From Nitrososphaeria archaeon (lineage in GTDB: Archaea > Thermoproteota > Nitrososphaeria > Nitrososphaerales > JANXEG01), in assembly GCA_029775915.1 (NCBI GenBank), contig JARVKA010000010.1:1-46120 (forward strand): a stretch of DNA of 46,120 nt, written 5' to 3'. The notes beneath the pieces were generated by a model. The model did no database searches. It was given only the letters and a program-made list of their open reading frames with translations, and had not been told where the DNA came from. Shown piece by piece: positions 16,559 through 24,411 of the stretch (its first letter is position 1; the number at the start of each line of letters is the position of its first letter). Made by a program: the position numbers and the translations under genes.

Positions 16559-17302
16559 ATGATTAATATGAGTATTTTAAAAAGCTTAGGATTGAGTATA
16601 AATCCAAAATTACATGTTACAGTACTTACTGGTGCTGGTATCTCTATTGAGAGTGGTGTACCAATCTTTAGAGGTAAGGGCTCTATGTGGGAGATTCCTG
16701 AAGCAAGAAGGCTTGCAATGAGAGCTAGCCCTCCTTGGAATAATAAAGAGACATGGGAGTTTTATGAGTGGAGAAGAAAGCTTGTAAGCCAATGTAAACC
16801 AAATGCAGCTCACTATACACTCGTTGAAATGGAGAATTACTTTGAGAATTTTTGTTTAATAACTCAAAATGTTGATGGGCTTCATATAAAAGCTGGTAGT
16901 AAAAGAGTTTTAGAACTTCATGGGAATATGTGGAAAGGAAGATGCATGAAATGTGGTAAAATTATAGACCTTCCAGAAACACCCTTAAAGACTCTACCAC
17001 CTTGTTGTGAATGTGGCTATCCATTACGCCCTCATGTAGTTCAATTTGGAGAGCCAATAGATAATAAAATTTTGATTGAAGCTCTTAAAGCTAGTAAAGA
17101 GGCTGAGTTATTCTTAGTTATAGGGACTTCAGGCGTAGTTTCACCAGCTTCTCAAATGCCGATTTTAGCACTTGAGAATGGAGCTAAGGTTATTGAAATA
17201 AATCCAAATCCAACAGTTTTAACACCTTACATGAGTTTATCAATAAGGGGAAAGGCTGCAGAAACTTTACCAAAGCTTTGGAAGAGCTTCTTTACTGATT
17301 AA
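16559..17302 (+). CDS. Sirtuin, NAD-dependent protein deacylase
   Basis: A 247-residue Sir2 protein. It has GAGISIESGVPIFRG (NAD loop) at about 25-39, TQNVDGLH and the catalytic His in ELHGN. A zinc module with C-x2-C (CMKC) and C-x-x-C (CCEC) follows, then VVQFGE and the GTSGVVSPASQMP stretch. The FYEWRRKL segment has the Tyr-x-x-Arg pair that marks class III (SIRT5/CobB-like) enzymes able to remove succinyl or malonyl groups, so deacylation broader than acetyl is plausible. The ATG at 16559 is followed by a second one at 16568. In TACK archaea a known sirtuin target is the chromatin protein Alba, which is not in this window. Confidence 0.93.
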   Translation: MINMSILKSLGLSINPKLHVTVLTGAGISIESGVPIFRGKGSMWEIPEARRLAMRASPPWNNKETWEFYEWRRKLVSQCKPNAAHYTLVEMENYFENFCLITQNVDGLHIKAGSKRVLELHGNMWKGRCMKCGKIIDLPETPLKTLPPCCECGYPLRPHVVQFGEPIDNKILIEALKASKEAELFLVIGTSGVVSPASQMPILALENGAKVIEINPNPTVLTPYMSLSIRGKAAETLPKLWKSFFTD

Positions 17303-17331
17303 AAGGGCTTAATTAAGAAATAGATATTTAA

Positions 17332-17643
17332 CTACCTTCTAAAGAGATTCTCCCTTTCCCTTTTCTCAATCTCTTTTCTAACCCTTTCCAATTCTAACTC
17401 TAACCATCTCTCATAACTTCTTAATTCTGAAAGCTCTTCTTCAATCGACCTTCCTTTCCAAAATACGAAACCTGGTGGGAAGATACCAAATCCCCAACGA
17501 ACCTTACTCGCTCTAAAGGCTGAAAATGTAAGAAAGATGAAGAGCGCTGTAAATATTAAGAATGGAATTATAAATAATAATATAGCTAGCGATCCAGCTT
17601 CTATTTCAACTCCCCAAACGAATGGAAAGATGAATAATTGCAT
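17332..17643 (-). CDS. Membrane protein with cytoplasmic coiled coil, unknown
   Basis: 103 residues: a hydrophobic N-terminus, with one long membrane segment at about 16-44 (SLAILLFIIPFLIFTALFIFL), a short aromatic loop (WGFGIFPPGFVFW), and then a charged helix (EEELSELRSYERWLELELERVRKEIEKRE) likely to be coiled coil. I do not recognise the family. It is convergent with sir2 and 29 bp apart. ATG 17643 is the only reasonable start. Confidence 0.6.
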   Translation of the reverse strand: MQLFIFPFVWGVEIEAGSLAILLFIIPFLIFTALFIFLTFSAFRASKVRWGFGIFPPGFVFWKGRSIEEELSELRSYERWLELELERVRKEIEKRERENLFRR

Positions 17644-17806
17644 ACTATTTTATTCTAATGGTAATTGCCTAAAATATTTTTCTAATTTTATTTCAAATCT
17701 CAATCCTAATTTTAGTTTTTATACAAGCTTAATAACCAAAATATTTCAAAATGCAAAAATATTTAAACAAGGTTTTTATGTAAAAATTTGTTTGTAGTGA
17801 TTCATT

Positions 17807-18337
17807 ATGAGTGAGTTAAAAACGAGAGAGAGTTTAAGAAGATTCTTATATTGCTCCAGTTTACTTGAAGAAAAAATTGCAAAAGCTTATGAACATATTT
17901 CTAAATTGATTAAAGATAAGTTTATTGGTTGTTGTTTAAGTCTTATAGCTCACGATTCCTTTAAACATGCTGATTGTTTAAGAGTGATGAGTGAGTGGTT
18001 AACTAGCGGTATGCAAATCAATTTTAATGAGTGTGTGAAGGTTTGGGGTGAAAGTTGGAAAACTATTATAATGGACGCTGAGAGAATTCTAAGTAAGAGT
18101 GAAATGAGCTTTGAAGAGCTTGCCAATTTGATAAATGGATTGATGAAGATTGAGAGTTTCGCTGGTGAAGAATGCTTAACGGTGCTACATATTAGATTAA
18201 TTGAATTAATGGCTGATGAGATTAAAATAAAATATGAGCATTTTAAAACTGTGCTTGAATGGATTATTGAGGATAAGAAGAGGCATGAACAAATCCTTGA
18301 ATTAATTAAGAGTTTATTAAAAGAAAAATTGAATTAA
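17807..18337 (+). CDS. Ferritin-like four-helix protein
   Basis: 176 residues, predicted all-helical. The pattern of carboxylate and histidine residues suggests a ferritin/rubrerythrin-like di-iron bundle: EEKIAKAYEH (helix A), HDSFKHAD (helix B), KIESFAGEE (helix C) and EDKKRHEQIL (helix D). The ligand set is incomplete by strict ferritin rules, so metal binding is inferred. A TATA-like AAAATATTTAAACAAGG lies upstream. It is convergent with the pyrimidine-dimer glycosylase, with just 2 bp between stops. Confidence 0.62.
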   Translation: MSELKTRESLRRFLYCSSLLEEKIAKAYEHISKLIKDKFIGCCLSLIAHDSFKHADCLRVMSEWLTSGMQINFNECVKVWGESWKTIIMDAERILSKSEMSFEELANLINGLMKIESFAGEECLTVLHIRLIELMADEIKIKYEHFKTVLEWIIEDKKRHEQILELIKSLLKEKLN

Positions 18338-18339
18338 TC

Positions 18340-18776
18340 TTATTTTTCCCAATCTTCAACTCCACCATTAACCACTTTAAAAATTGGATTTGGTTCAATA
18401 TTTTCAAGCTTTAAATTTTTTAATTCTTCAAACTTCTTTTTATCACGCTTCTCAAGCTTTTTAAGTAAATGAGAGAACTCAAACTCTAATTGCCACTTTG
18501 TTACGGTTCCTCTTTTTCTTATATTCAAAGGGTTTATTTTTGCTTTGTTAAATTTATATATATCCTCTTTTTTATCCTCAAGATAAACTTGATATAAGTA
18601 TGCATTTATCAAAATAATAGGCTCTCTTTATACTTTTTAAATCTTAAAAGTTGAGGATGATTTATATAACCTTTGGTATAACCTTCTAAAACCTTCTTTG
18701 CTAAAAGGCTCTCTCTCCAAAGGGTGATTAAACCCTTAGCATCTAAGTATTTTGGATGAATAGACCATAACCTCAT
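18340..18776 (-). pseudogene. Pyrimidine-dimer DNA glycosylase (T4 endonuclease V-like), frameshifted
   Basis: Reading from ATG 18776 gives MRLWSIHPKYLDAKGL and GYINHPQLLRFKKYKE, the classic N-terminus of the pfam Pyr_excise family. This frame then hits a stop (LLF then TGA). The downstream frame from 18612 supplies the rest: INAYLYQVY..., GTVTKWQLEFEFSHLL and PNPIFKVV, ending VEDWEK. The two halves join at GAGAGCCTATT (about 18622-18634) if two bases are removed or one is added. The product would be about 145 residues, normal for the family. This is either a recent inactivation or a sequence error. Function if intact: repair of UV dimers by base excision. Confidence 0.85.
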
Positions 18777-18900
18777 TTAATCATCAAATATTCTTGAATT
18801 AAATTTATAATTTGCGCATTTATTTGTAAGTTACATAGCTAAGAGATATAAATATCTAAAAAGGTTAACATTAATAAAAACAAGGCTTAAATGTTATTTT

Positions 18901-18988
18901 GGGCCGGTAGTTCAGCGGTATGAATAGTAATAATAAAAACGTCCGCCTCGCACGCGGAAGGTCGCGGGTTCAAATCCCGCCCGGTCCA
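18901..18988 (+). tRNA. tRNA-Ala(CGC) with a 15-nt intron in the D stem
   Basis: Acceptor GGGCCGG pairs with CCGGTCC and contains G3:U70, the alanine identity pair. The anticodon arm TCCGC-CTCGCAC-GCGGA gives anticodon CGC. The T arm is GCGGG-TTCAAAT-CCCGC and the discriminator is A (18988). The D stem only closes (GTTC/GAAC) if 15 A/T-rich bases at 18925-18939 are removed, leaving a standard 73-nt tRNA. The boundaries can slide by up to two A residues. The intron is at about position 24/25, far from 37/38. A TATA-like GATATAAATA lies at 18845-18854. Confidence 0.93.
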
Positions 18989-19047
18989 CTTAGATATGTG
19001 AAGATTATGCAAAGGGGAGGTTTAAATCAAATAGGTGATAACTAAAC

Positions 19048-19245
19048 TCAAGCGTTGGGTTTGTTTTGGTTTTTAAACGGGTTTATGCTTGACTTCCTCC
19101 AGTATATTCGTAGAATTTTTTCGTGTTTTATTTCATCCTCAACTATCTTAGCTATATCATCAATATTTTCCAACAAGGGTTTGCATGTTTCTAATACCAG
19201 TTGTGTAAATACTTGTAACGTCGCTCTTCTTGTAATAGGATTGAG
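19048..19245 (-). pseudogene. Possible ferritin-like gene fragment
   Basis: An open stretch of about 65 codons on the minus strand without a usable start. It contains ENIDDIAKIVEDEIKHEKILR, which resembles helix D of ferritin-like proteins (compare EDKKRHEQIL in the gene at 17807). The upstream part, in another frame, shows no family I recognise. It is best explained as the 3' remnant of a decayed gene between the tRNA and mgtA. The rest of the 18989-19340 gap holds nothing else I can support. Confidence 0.35.
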
Positions 19246-19340
19246 TTAGCGATGTTTTCATCCTTCCTTGCATTTGTAATTTTGTACAAGTATGGTTCAA
19301 TCCATCTGCATTCTGTGGTAGAATATATTCTACATCAATT

Positions 19341-21911
19341 TTAACCATATCTTTTATAAAACCAATTCTTTATGATTTCTGCTAATATTATGTAAGCGCT
19401 AAGAATTAGAACTAAAGCTATATAAAAGGTTATTGGTGGCTTTACGAATCTGAAAATCTCTCCTAATAATGTGTAAGGAATTATTAACGCGAATGTTATT
19501 ACTGCTATAGTGGTGAAAAGTAAGGGGCGGCAAGGTTTACTTTTCCAAAAAGGCGATCTTTTTGTTCTAATAACAAAGATTACAAGGGTTTGTGAGGTTA
19601 AAGATTCGAGAAACCAAGCTGTTTGGAATAATGGTTCAGAAGCATTAAAAATGAAGAGCATTATAAAGAATGTTAAGAAATCGAATAAAGAACTAACTGG
19701 TCCAAGGTATATCATGAATCGTTTAATAAAGCGTATATCCCACCTTTTAGGTTTATCAATATACTCTCGATCAACTTCATCTACAGGTATTGTTGATTGG
19801 GAAAAATCGTAAAGAAGATTGTTAAGTAATATTTGTGTGGGGAGCATAGGTAAAAATGGTAAAAATAATGATGCACCAGCAACACTAAACATATTTCCAA
19901 AGTTTGAGCTTATACCCATCATAATATACTTCATAGTGTTACCAAAAGTCTTTCTACCTTCTAAAACTCCATCATGGAGTACTCTTAAATCATTTTGTAA
20001 AAGAATTATGTCTGCAGATTCTTTTGCAACATCAACCGCATTTTCTACCGATATACCAACATCTGATGTTTTTAATGATGGTGCATCATTTATTCCATCA
20101 CCTAAAAACCCAACAACATGACCATTATTTTTTAAAGCGTTTATTATTCTATCTTTTTGAGCCGGTGTAACTCTGCAAAATACATTTGTTTCATCAACAA
20201 CTCTTGCAAGAGCATCATCTTGCATTTGAGCAATTTCACTTCCAGTTAAAACTCTTTTTATATCAAAGCCTAAATACTCACAAACCTTTTTTGTTACCAA
20301 CTCATTATCACCTGTAAGAATTTTCAACTTTATGTTTGCATTTTTCAAAAGTTGTAAAGCTTCTCTTGCTGTTTCTCTCGGTGGGTCAAGGAATGCTATA
20401 AAGCCTAAAAATACCATCTCTTTTTCATCATTCGCTGTGTAAATGGGTTTATCCTCTTTTAAACACTTATAAGCTACAGTTAAAACCCTATAACCTTCAT
20501 TACTAAGCTCAACATATTTTCGCTCAATATTTCGATAAACTTCATCTGTTATATCAGCTATAATCCCTCCAATTTCATAATAAGAACAAACCTTAGTAAC
20601 CTCCTCAGGAGCACCTTTAGTAATTATGAATCGTTGATTTTGATACTCAACAACTATAGAGAGGCGTTTACGGATAAAATCAAAGGGCACTTCATCAACT
20701 TTCTTATAACCATTAATATTCACCTCTTTAAAACTTAATATAGCATCATCTAAAGGGCTTTTAAGCCCAGTTTGATAATAACTATTAAGATAAGAGTAAA
20801 GCAGAACTTTTTCACTTTCCTTACCATTAAGATCCACATACAAAACAAGCTTTATACGATTCTCTGTTAAAGTTCCAGTTTTATCCGTGCATAAAATATC
20901 CATACTTCCAAAATTTTGTATAGCTGCTAATCGCTTAACAAGAACACCCTTTTTAGCCATCGCTATCGCTCCTTTAGATAGATTTACTGAAATGATCATT
21001 GGTAAAAGCTCAGGTGTTAAGCCTACAGCTAAAGCTACAGCGAAAAGAAGTGAGTCAAGCACACTTCTTAAGTAAAGAGCATTAATGAAAAACACAAATA
21101 AAACCAACAAAAAAGTTAATTGCATTATCATGTAACCAAAACTTCGAATACCTCTTTGAAACTCCGTTTCTGCTCCTCTCTCTACAAGCCTCTTCGCAAT
21201 TTTCCCATACTCTGTATGACTACCAGTTTTAATAACAACGGCTATTGCTGTTCCACTAACAATAGATGTACCCATAAAGAGATAATTATTCCACTCTGTT
21301 ATCAATGGGTTATAAGATCTTAATGGTAAACTATTCTTTTCAACTGGTAAAGATTCACCAGTTAATGCTGATTGATTCACGAACAAATCTTTCGCGCTTA
21401 TAACTCGAGCATCAGCAGGCACAATATCACCAGCTGAAAGAAATATTATATCTCCAGGAACTATCTCAGCAAGTCTTACCTCTTTTTTAACCCCATCCCT
21501 AAAAATTGTAGCTGTTATCGCTACTCTCTGCTTTAACATTTCAGCAGCTCTTTCAGCCTTGTACTCTTGATAAAAGTCTAATACTACGCTGAGTATCACA
21601 ATGGTAAATATAATAGCACTATTCATAGCTTCTCCAAAAAAGCTTGAAATCAATCCAGCGATAAGGAGAATTATTATTAATGGACTTTTGAAATAAGAGA
21701 GAAAATCAATAATGATTACTCTTTTTCTCTTTTTAACAATCTCATTATAACCAAAAACCTCAAGGCGCTTTTTAACCTCCTCAGAGGAAAGCCCATTTAA
21801 TGAGGTTTTTAAGTGTGAGAAGAGTTCTTCAATGGGCGATGTTAAAACTTTTTCCATGTTTGGTAAAGCCCAGTCTAAAACTTCAATTTTTAAATTCTTA
21901 ACTACCATCAC
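19341..21911 (-). CDS. mgtA: Mg2+-importing P-type ATPase (MgtA-like, P3B)
   Basis: An 856-residue membrane ATPase. The actuator-domain TGES loop is NQSALTGESLPVEK (about 190). The phosphorylated aspartate is in DKTGTLTEN (about 345). KGAPEEV marks the nucleotide domain, TGDN and GDGINDAPSLK the hinge. About ten membrane helices are visible, including a C-terminal group of six. The sequence around NQSALTGES and the overall length match MgtA/MgtB magnesium ATPases better than calcium or proton pumps. The first ATG (21911) is followed by a second one. The gene is isolated, with a 470-bp gap upstream. Confidence 0.92.
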   Translation of the reverse strand: MMVVKNLKIEVLDWALPNMEKVLTSPIEELFSHLKTSLNGLSSEEVKKRLEVFGYNEIVKKRKRVIIIDFLSYFKSPLIIILLIAGLISSFFGEAMNSAIIFTIVILSVVLDFYQEYKAERAAEMLKQRVAITATIFRDGVKKEVRLAEIVPGDIIFLSAGDIVPADARVISAKDLFVNQSALTGESLPVEKNSLPLRSYNPLITEWNNYLFMGTSIVSGTAIAVVIKTGSHTEYGKIAKRLVERGAETEFQRGIRSFGYMIMQLTFLLVLFVFFINALYLRSVLDSLLFAVALAVGLTPELLPMIISVNLSKGAIAMAKKGVLVKRLAAIQNFGSMDILCTDKTGTLTENRIKLVLYVDLNGKESEKVLLYSYLNSYYQTGLKSPLDDAILSFKEVNINGYKKVDEVPFDFIRKRLSIVVEYQNQRFIITKGAPEEVTKVCSYYEIGGIIADITDEVYRNIERKYVELSNEGYRVLTVAYKCLKEDKPIYTANDEKEMVFLGFIAFLDPPRETAREALQLLKNANIKLKILTGDNELVTKKVCEYLGFDIKRVLTGSEIAQMQDDALARVVDETNVFCRVTPAQKDRIINALKNNGHVVGFLGDGINDAPSLKTSDVGISVENAVDVAKESADIILLQNDLRVLHDGVLEGRKTFGNTMKYIMMGISSNFGNMFSVAGASLFLPFLPMLPTQILLNNLLYDFSQSTIPVDEVDREYIDKPKRWDIRFIKRFMIYLGPVSSLFDFLTFFIMLFIFNASEPLFQTAWFLESLTSQTLVIFVIRTKRSPFWKSKPCRPLLFTTIAVITFALIIPYTLLGEIFRFVKPPITFYIALVLILSAYIILAEIIKNWFYKRYG

Positions 21912-22300
21912 TCACACCATCCATATTCGCTTAATAATCCTTAAAGCTGGGCTTTAACATTCTCACGCGTACCATTTATAAAATTCTTTCTACTAACTAT
22001 TGTTAAAATTGGAAACCTAAATAAGTTTGGCTGGATGTTTGAAAAGTTAAATTAATAACTACAGTAGAAAAATTATAAGCAGAATTATATCAAATGAGTC
22101 GCTATTATTTTTCTTGAGAGTTGAGCATAAAATTTAAGTTTTTCAAATACTCCTTTCTAACGTTCTTTCTCCATAGTTAGTTTTTAATAATTTTAGCTTG
22201 CTTAATTTCGAATTCCGTATTTTGAGATTAAAATTTAATTTTTTAAATTTTATGGTTAATTATTACAATTATTTTAAGGAGATATAAAAAAATTTAAAAG

Positions 22301-22335
22301 TTTAAAGAATTAAGCCACAAAGCATAATTTTTTAA
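22301..22335. repeat. Solitary insertion-sequence end
   Basis: TTAAAGAATTAAGCCACAAAGCA followed by a base and AATTTTTTAA is almost identical to 45748-45780 and contains the exact 16-bp terminal repeat (AATTAAGCCACAAAGC, 22308-22323) of the element at 44830-45769. No other part of that element is present, so this is a scar or a chance-preserved end. The rest of the 21912-22382 gap is AT-rich with no other feature I can support. Confidence 0.65.
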
Positions 22336-22382
22336 TTTTAAGCTAGAATAAGTTTTTAAAACAGTATGAAGAATAAATAATT

Positions 22383-22592
22383 ATGCCAATTATTCATGTA
22401 TACGTATGGAAAGGATTTTCAAATAATGCTAAAAAGAAAGTGATAGCTGGTATAACCAAGCTTTTTACCGAAATAGGAATACCTGCAGAAGGTGTTGAAG
22501 TTATTATCCATGAAATTCCAAAGGAGAATTGGGGAATAAGTGGGGAGCAAACTAGTGAGAGTGAGAAATTCAAGCATATACAACCACCATAA
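22383..22592 (+). CDS. 4-oxalocrotonate tautomerase-family protein
   Basis: 69 residues beginning Met-Pro-Ile-Ile. After Met removal, the catalytic Pro1 of the tautomerase superfamily is exposed. The beta-alpha-beta layout follows the family: PIIHVYVWKGF, a helix to about residue 35, then VEVIIHEIPKENWGISGE. It would assemble as a hexamer or dimer. The in vivo substrate is unknown; archaeal members are often of unclear physiological role. It appears to be a single-gene unit. Confidence 0.88.
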   Translation: MPIIHVYVWKGFSNNAKKKVIAGITKLFTEIGIPAEGVEVIIHEIPKENWGISGEQTSESEKFKHIQPP

Positions 22593-22697
22593 ATCTTTAA
22601 AAGTTTGTAATAAAAGATTTTACAAAACTCGTTAATTTTTAGTCATAAATTCATAATTCTTCTAAAGCTGATTTTATATTAATTGTTATATTTTCTC

Positions 22698-22765
22698 GGT
22701 GATTAGCATTTTATCCTCACCCCGCTATTTGCGGTCAGATCGCCCGTCGTGCTGCGCTAATCACC
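22698..22765 (-). ncRNA. Structured RNA with k-turn; C/D-type guide-like sequence to 16S C1402
   Basis: A GC-rich island in an AT-rich gap. The outer arms GGTGATTAGC (22698-22707) and GCTAATCACC (22756-22765) pair perfectly over 10 bp. Inside, on the minus strand, CTGA (22738-22735, D-like box), a CCGC-AAATA-GCGG hairpin and GTGAGGA (22720-22714, C-like box) form a textbook k-turn. Upstream of the CTGA is CACGACGGGCGAT, which contains 9 nt complementary to the universal 16S segment CGCCCGUCG. The fifth base before the box (22743) pairs with C1402 (E. coli numbering). A separate terminal C/D pair is not seen; the long stem takes its place. The strand is chosen from the tandem G-A pairs. Confidence 0.6.
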
Positions 22766-22855
22766 ATTGAGATAGAATCTATTTATTATTGATAAGAGCT
22801 ATGGTATTAACATTTTCGCATGGTTTATATTAACAATAATAATACTCACATTTAG

Positions 22856-23590
22856 ATGAGTAAAGAGGAAATTAGAAGAAGGATTTGGAATGATATGGAA
22901 AAGAGAGGTATAGCACTATTTCCAAAACCTGTTTATGGTAGAATACCCAATTTTATAGGTGCTGATAAAGCAGCTTTAAAACTCATTGAATTACCAGAGT
23001 TTAAAAGTGCTGAAGTTGTAAAAGTAAACCCAGATTCTCCTCAAAGAATGGTGAGATATTACACATTAGCTTATGGTAAATTATTACTCACACCAACTCC
23101 AAGATTAAAACAAGGCTTTATTCTTTTGGACGCATCACTAATACCTAATAATAAATTAATGGAAGCCTCAACGATAATCGGCTCATTTAAATATGGTAAG
23201 CGAATCGATTTGAATGAGTTACCAAAAGTTGACTTTATAGTTATGGGTTCAGTAGCAGTTTCAATTAATGGGTGTAGATTGGGAAAGGGTGGGGGCTATG
23301 GTGAAATTGAATATGCTATTCTTCGTGAATTAAAATGTGTAAATGAAAATACACCAATTGCTACTACGGTGCATGATATACAAATCGTTGATAATATACC
23401 ACATGATGAGTATGATGTAGTAGTGGATATTATTGTAACACCAACTCGTATCATTCGAGTGAATAAATTATATTCTAAACCTAAGGGTATTATTTGGAAT
23501 AAATTAAATGAAAGTAAACTCAATGAGATAGAATTACTTAAATTACTTAAGGATTTGAGAAATAAAATGAGAATAAATTCAATCACTTAA
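22856..23590 (+). CDS. 5-formyltetrahydrofolate cyclo-ligase family protein
   Basis: 244 residues with the MTHFS-family fold: basic N-terminal helix, [28 protein letters not shown], the glycine loop [16 protein letters not shown] (about 141-156) and TTVHDIQIV followed by [10 protein letters not shown]. In bacteria this family converts 5-formyl-folate to 5,10-methenyl-folate with ATP. The archaeal form may act on tetrahydromethanopterin-like cofactors. It lies 75 bp upstream of S8e on the same strand and could be read together with it. Confidence 0.88.
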   Translation: MSKEEIRRRIWNDMEKRGIALFPKPVYGRIPNFIGADKAALKLIELPEFKSAEVVKVNPDSPQRMVRYYTLAYGKLLLTPTPRLKQGFILLDASLIPNNKLMEASTIIGSFKYGKRIDLNELPKVDFIVMGSVAVSINGCRLGKGGGYGEIEYAILRELKCVNENTPIATTVHDIQIVDNIPHDEYDVVVDIIVTPTRIIRVNKLYSKPKGIIWNKLNESKLNEIELLKLLKDLRNKMRINSIT

Positions 23591-23664
23591 TTTATGAAAT
23601 TTTACATGGAAAGATTTTTACCTTTGATTATCTTCTTTTGCTAAATATAGCGGAGTAGTTTGAT

Positions 23665-24042
23665 ATGCCTTACGAAAATTTGTTAAAGCGTAAAGCGAGT
23701 GGTGGTAGAGTAAAGCCACATGCGGGGAAGAGAAAATATCAACGTAATGGATACATGGTTGAGACTTTATTGGGTGCTGAAAAGAGGGTAAAGAAGAGAA
23801 TGAGGGGAGGGAATTACAAAGTGGCTTTAAAAATGGGCGAATATGCAAATGTTTTAGACCCTGAATCTAAAAAAGTTTCAAAAGTTAAAATTTTAAGAGT
23901 TTTAAGCAATCCAGCAAATCCCGATTTTGAGCGTAAAGGTGTTATTACAAAAGGCGCTATAATAGAGACTGAAATAGGTAAGGCAAAAGTTTCTAGCAGG
24001 CCTTCTCAAAATGGTGTAATAAATGCTATTTTAATTAAATGA
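23665..24042 (+). CDS. rps8e: Small ribosomal subunit protein eS8 (S8e)
   Basis: 125 residues, the archaeal/eukaryal ribosomal protein S8e. It is basic throughout (KRKASGGRVKPHAGKRKYQ), with the conserved GGNYKVAL segment around 55, NPANPDFERKGVITKGAIIETEIG and a C-terminal QNGVINAILIK. It is followed 9 bp later by srp19 on the same strand, a pairing of translation and secretion genes seen in other archaea. Confidence 0.95.
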   Translation: MPYENLLKRKASGGRVKPHAGKRKYQRNGYMVETLLGAEKRVKKRMRGGNYKVALKMGEYANVLDPESKKVSKVKILRVLSNPANPDFERKGVITKGAIIETEIGKAKVSSRPSQNGVINAILIK

Positions 24043-24051
24043 GGTTTTTAA

Positions 24052-24360
24052 TTGAAGGATTATAATCGTTTAATCATTTGGGTTGATTACTTTAATTCAA
24101 CTTTAAGTAGAAAGCAAGGTAGAAGAGTTCCTTTAAATCAAGCGGTAAGAAATCCAACATTAAAAGAGTTAGAAGAGGCTGCAAAAAGAATCGGTTATCA
24201 TCCCGAGTCTGTTATTGCTGCTCATCCTAAACGAAATTATATGCAAAGTGGGTATATTTCCATAGAGAAGTTAAAACCAAAATCAAAAGTAATAAGTGAA
24301 ATCGCAAAAGCTCTTACTATAATACGTGGTGAAATGAGGCAAAAAACTGAAAGTAATTAA
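24052..24360 (+). CDS. srp19: Signal recognition particle subunit SRP19
   Basis: 102 residues; binds the tips of helices 6 and 8 of SRP RNA and promotes SRP54 binding. IIWVDYFNSTLSRKQGRRVP is the conserved N-terminal motif, followed by PTLKELEEAAKRIGY and HPKRNYMQSGYI. The start is TTG 24052, located by GAGGT 6 nt upstream at 24041-24045. It is co-oriented with S8e and Trm1. Confidence 0.93.
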   Translation: MKDYNRLIIWVDYFNSTLSRKQGRRVPLNQAVRNPTLKELEEAAKRIGYHPESVIAAHPKRNYMQSGYISIEKLKPKSKVISEIAKALTIIRGEMRQKTESN

Positions 24361-24411
24361 TAAGATTAAGCATATATGAAAAATTTGTATTAAATTAATG
24401 TCGCTACTACC

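Noticed and set aside
22698-22765. H/ACA guide RNA reading of the structured RNA
   Set aside because: Neither strand has an ACA three bases from a mature 3' end after the closing stem, and the pocket would be very lopsided (15 versus 5 nt). The CTGA and GTGAGGA boxes with the rRNA match fit a C/D-type guide better.
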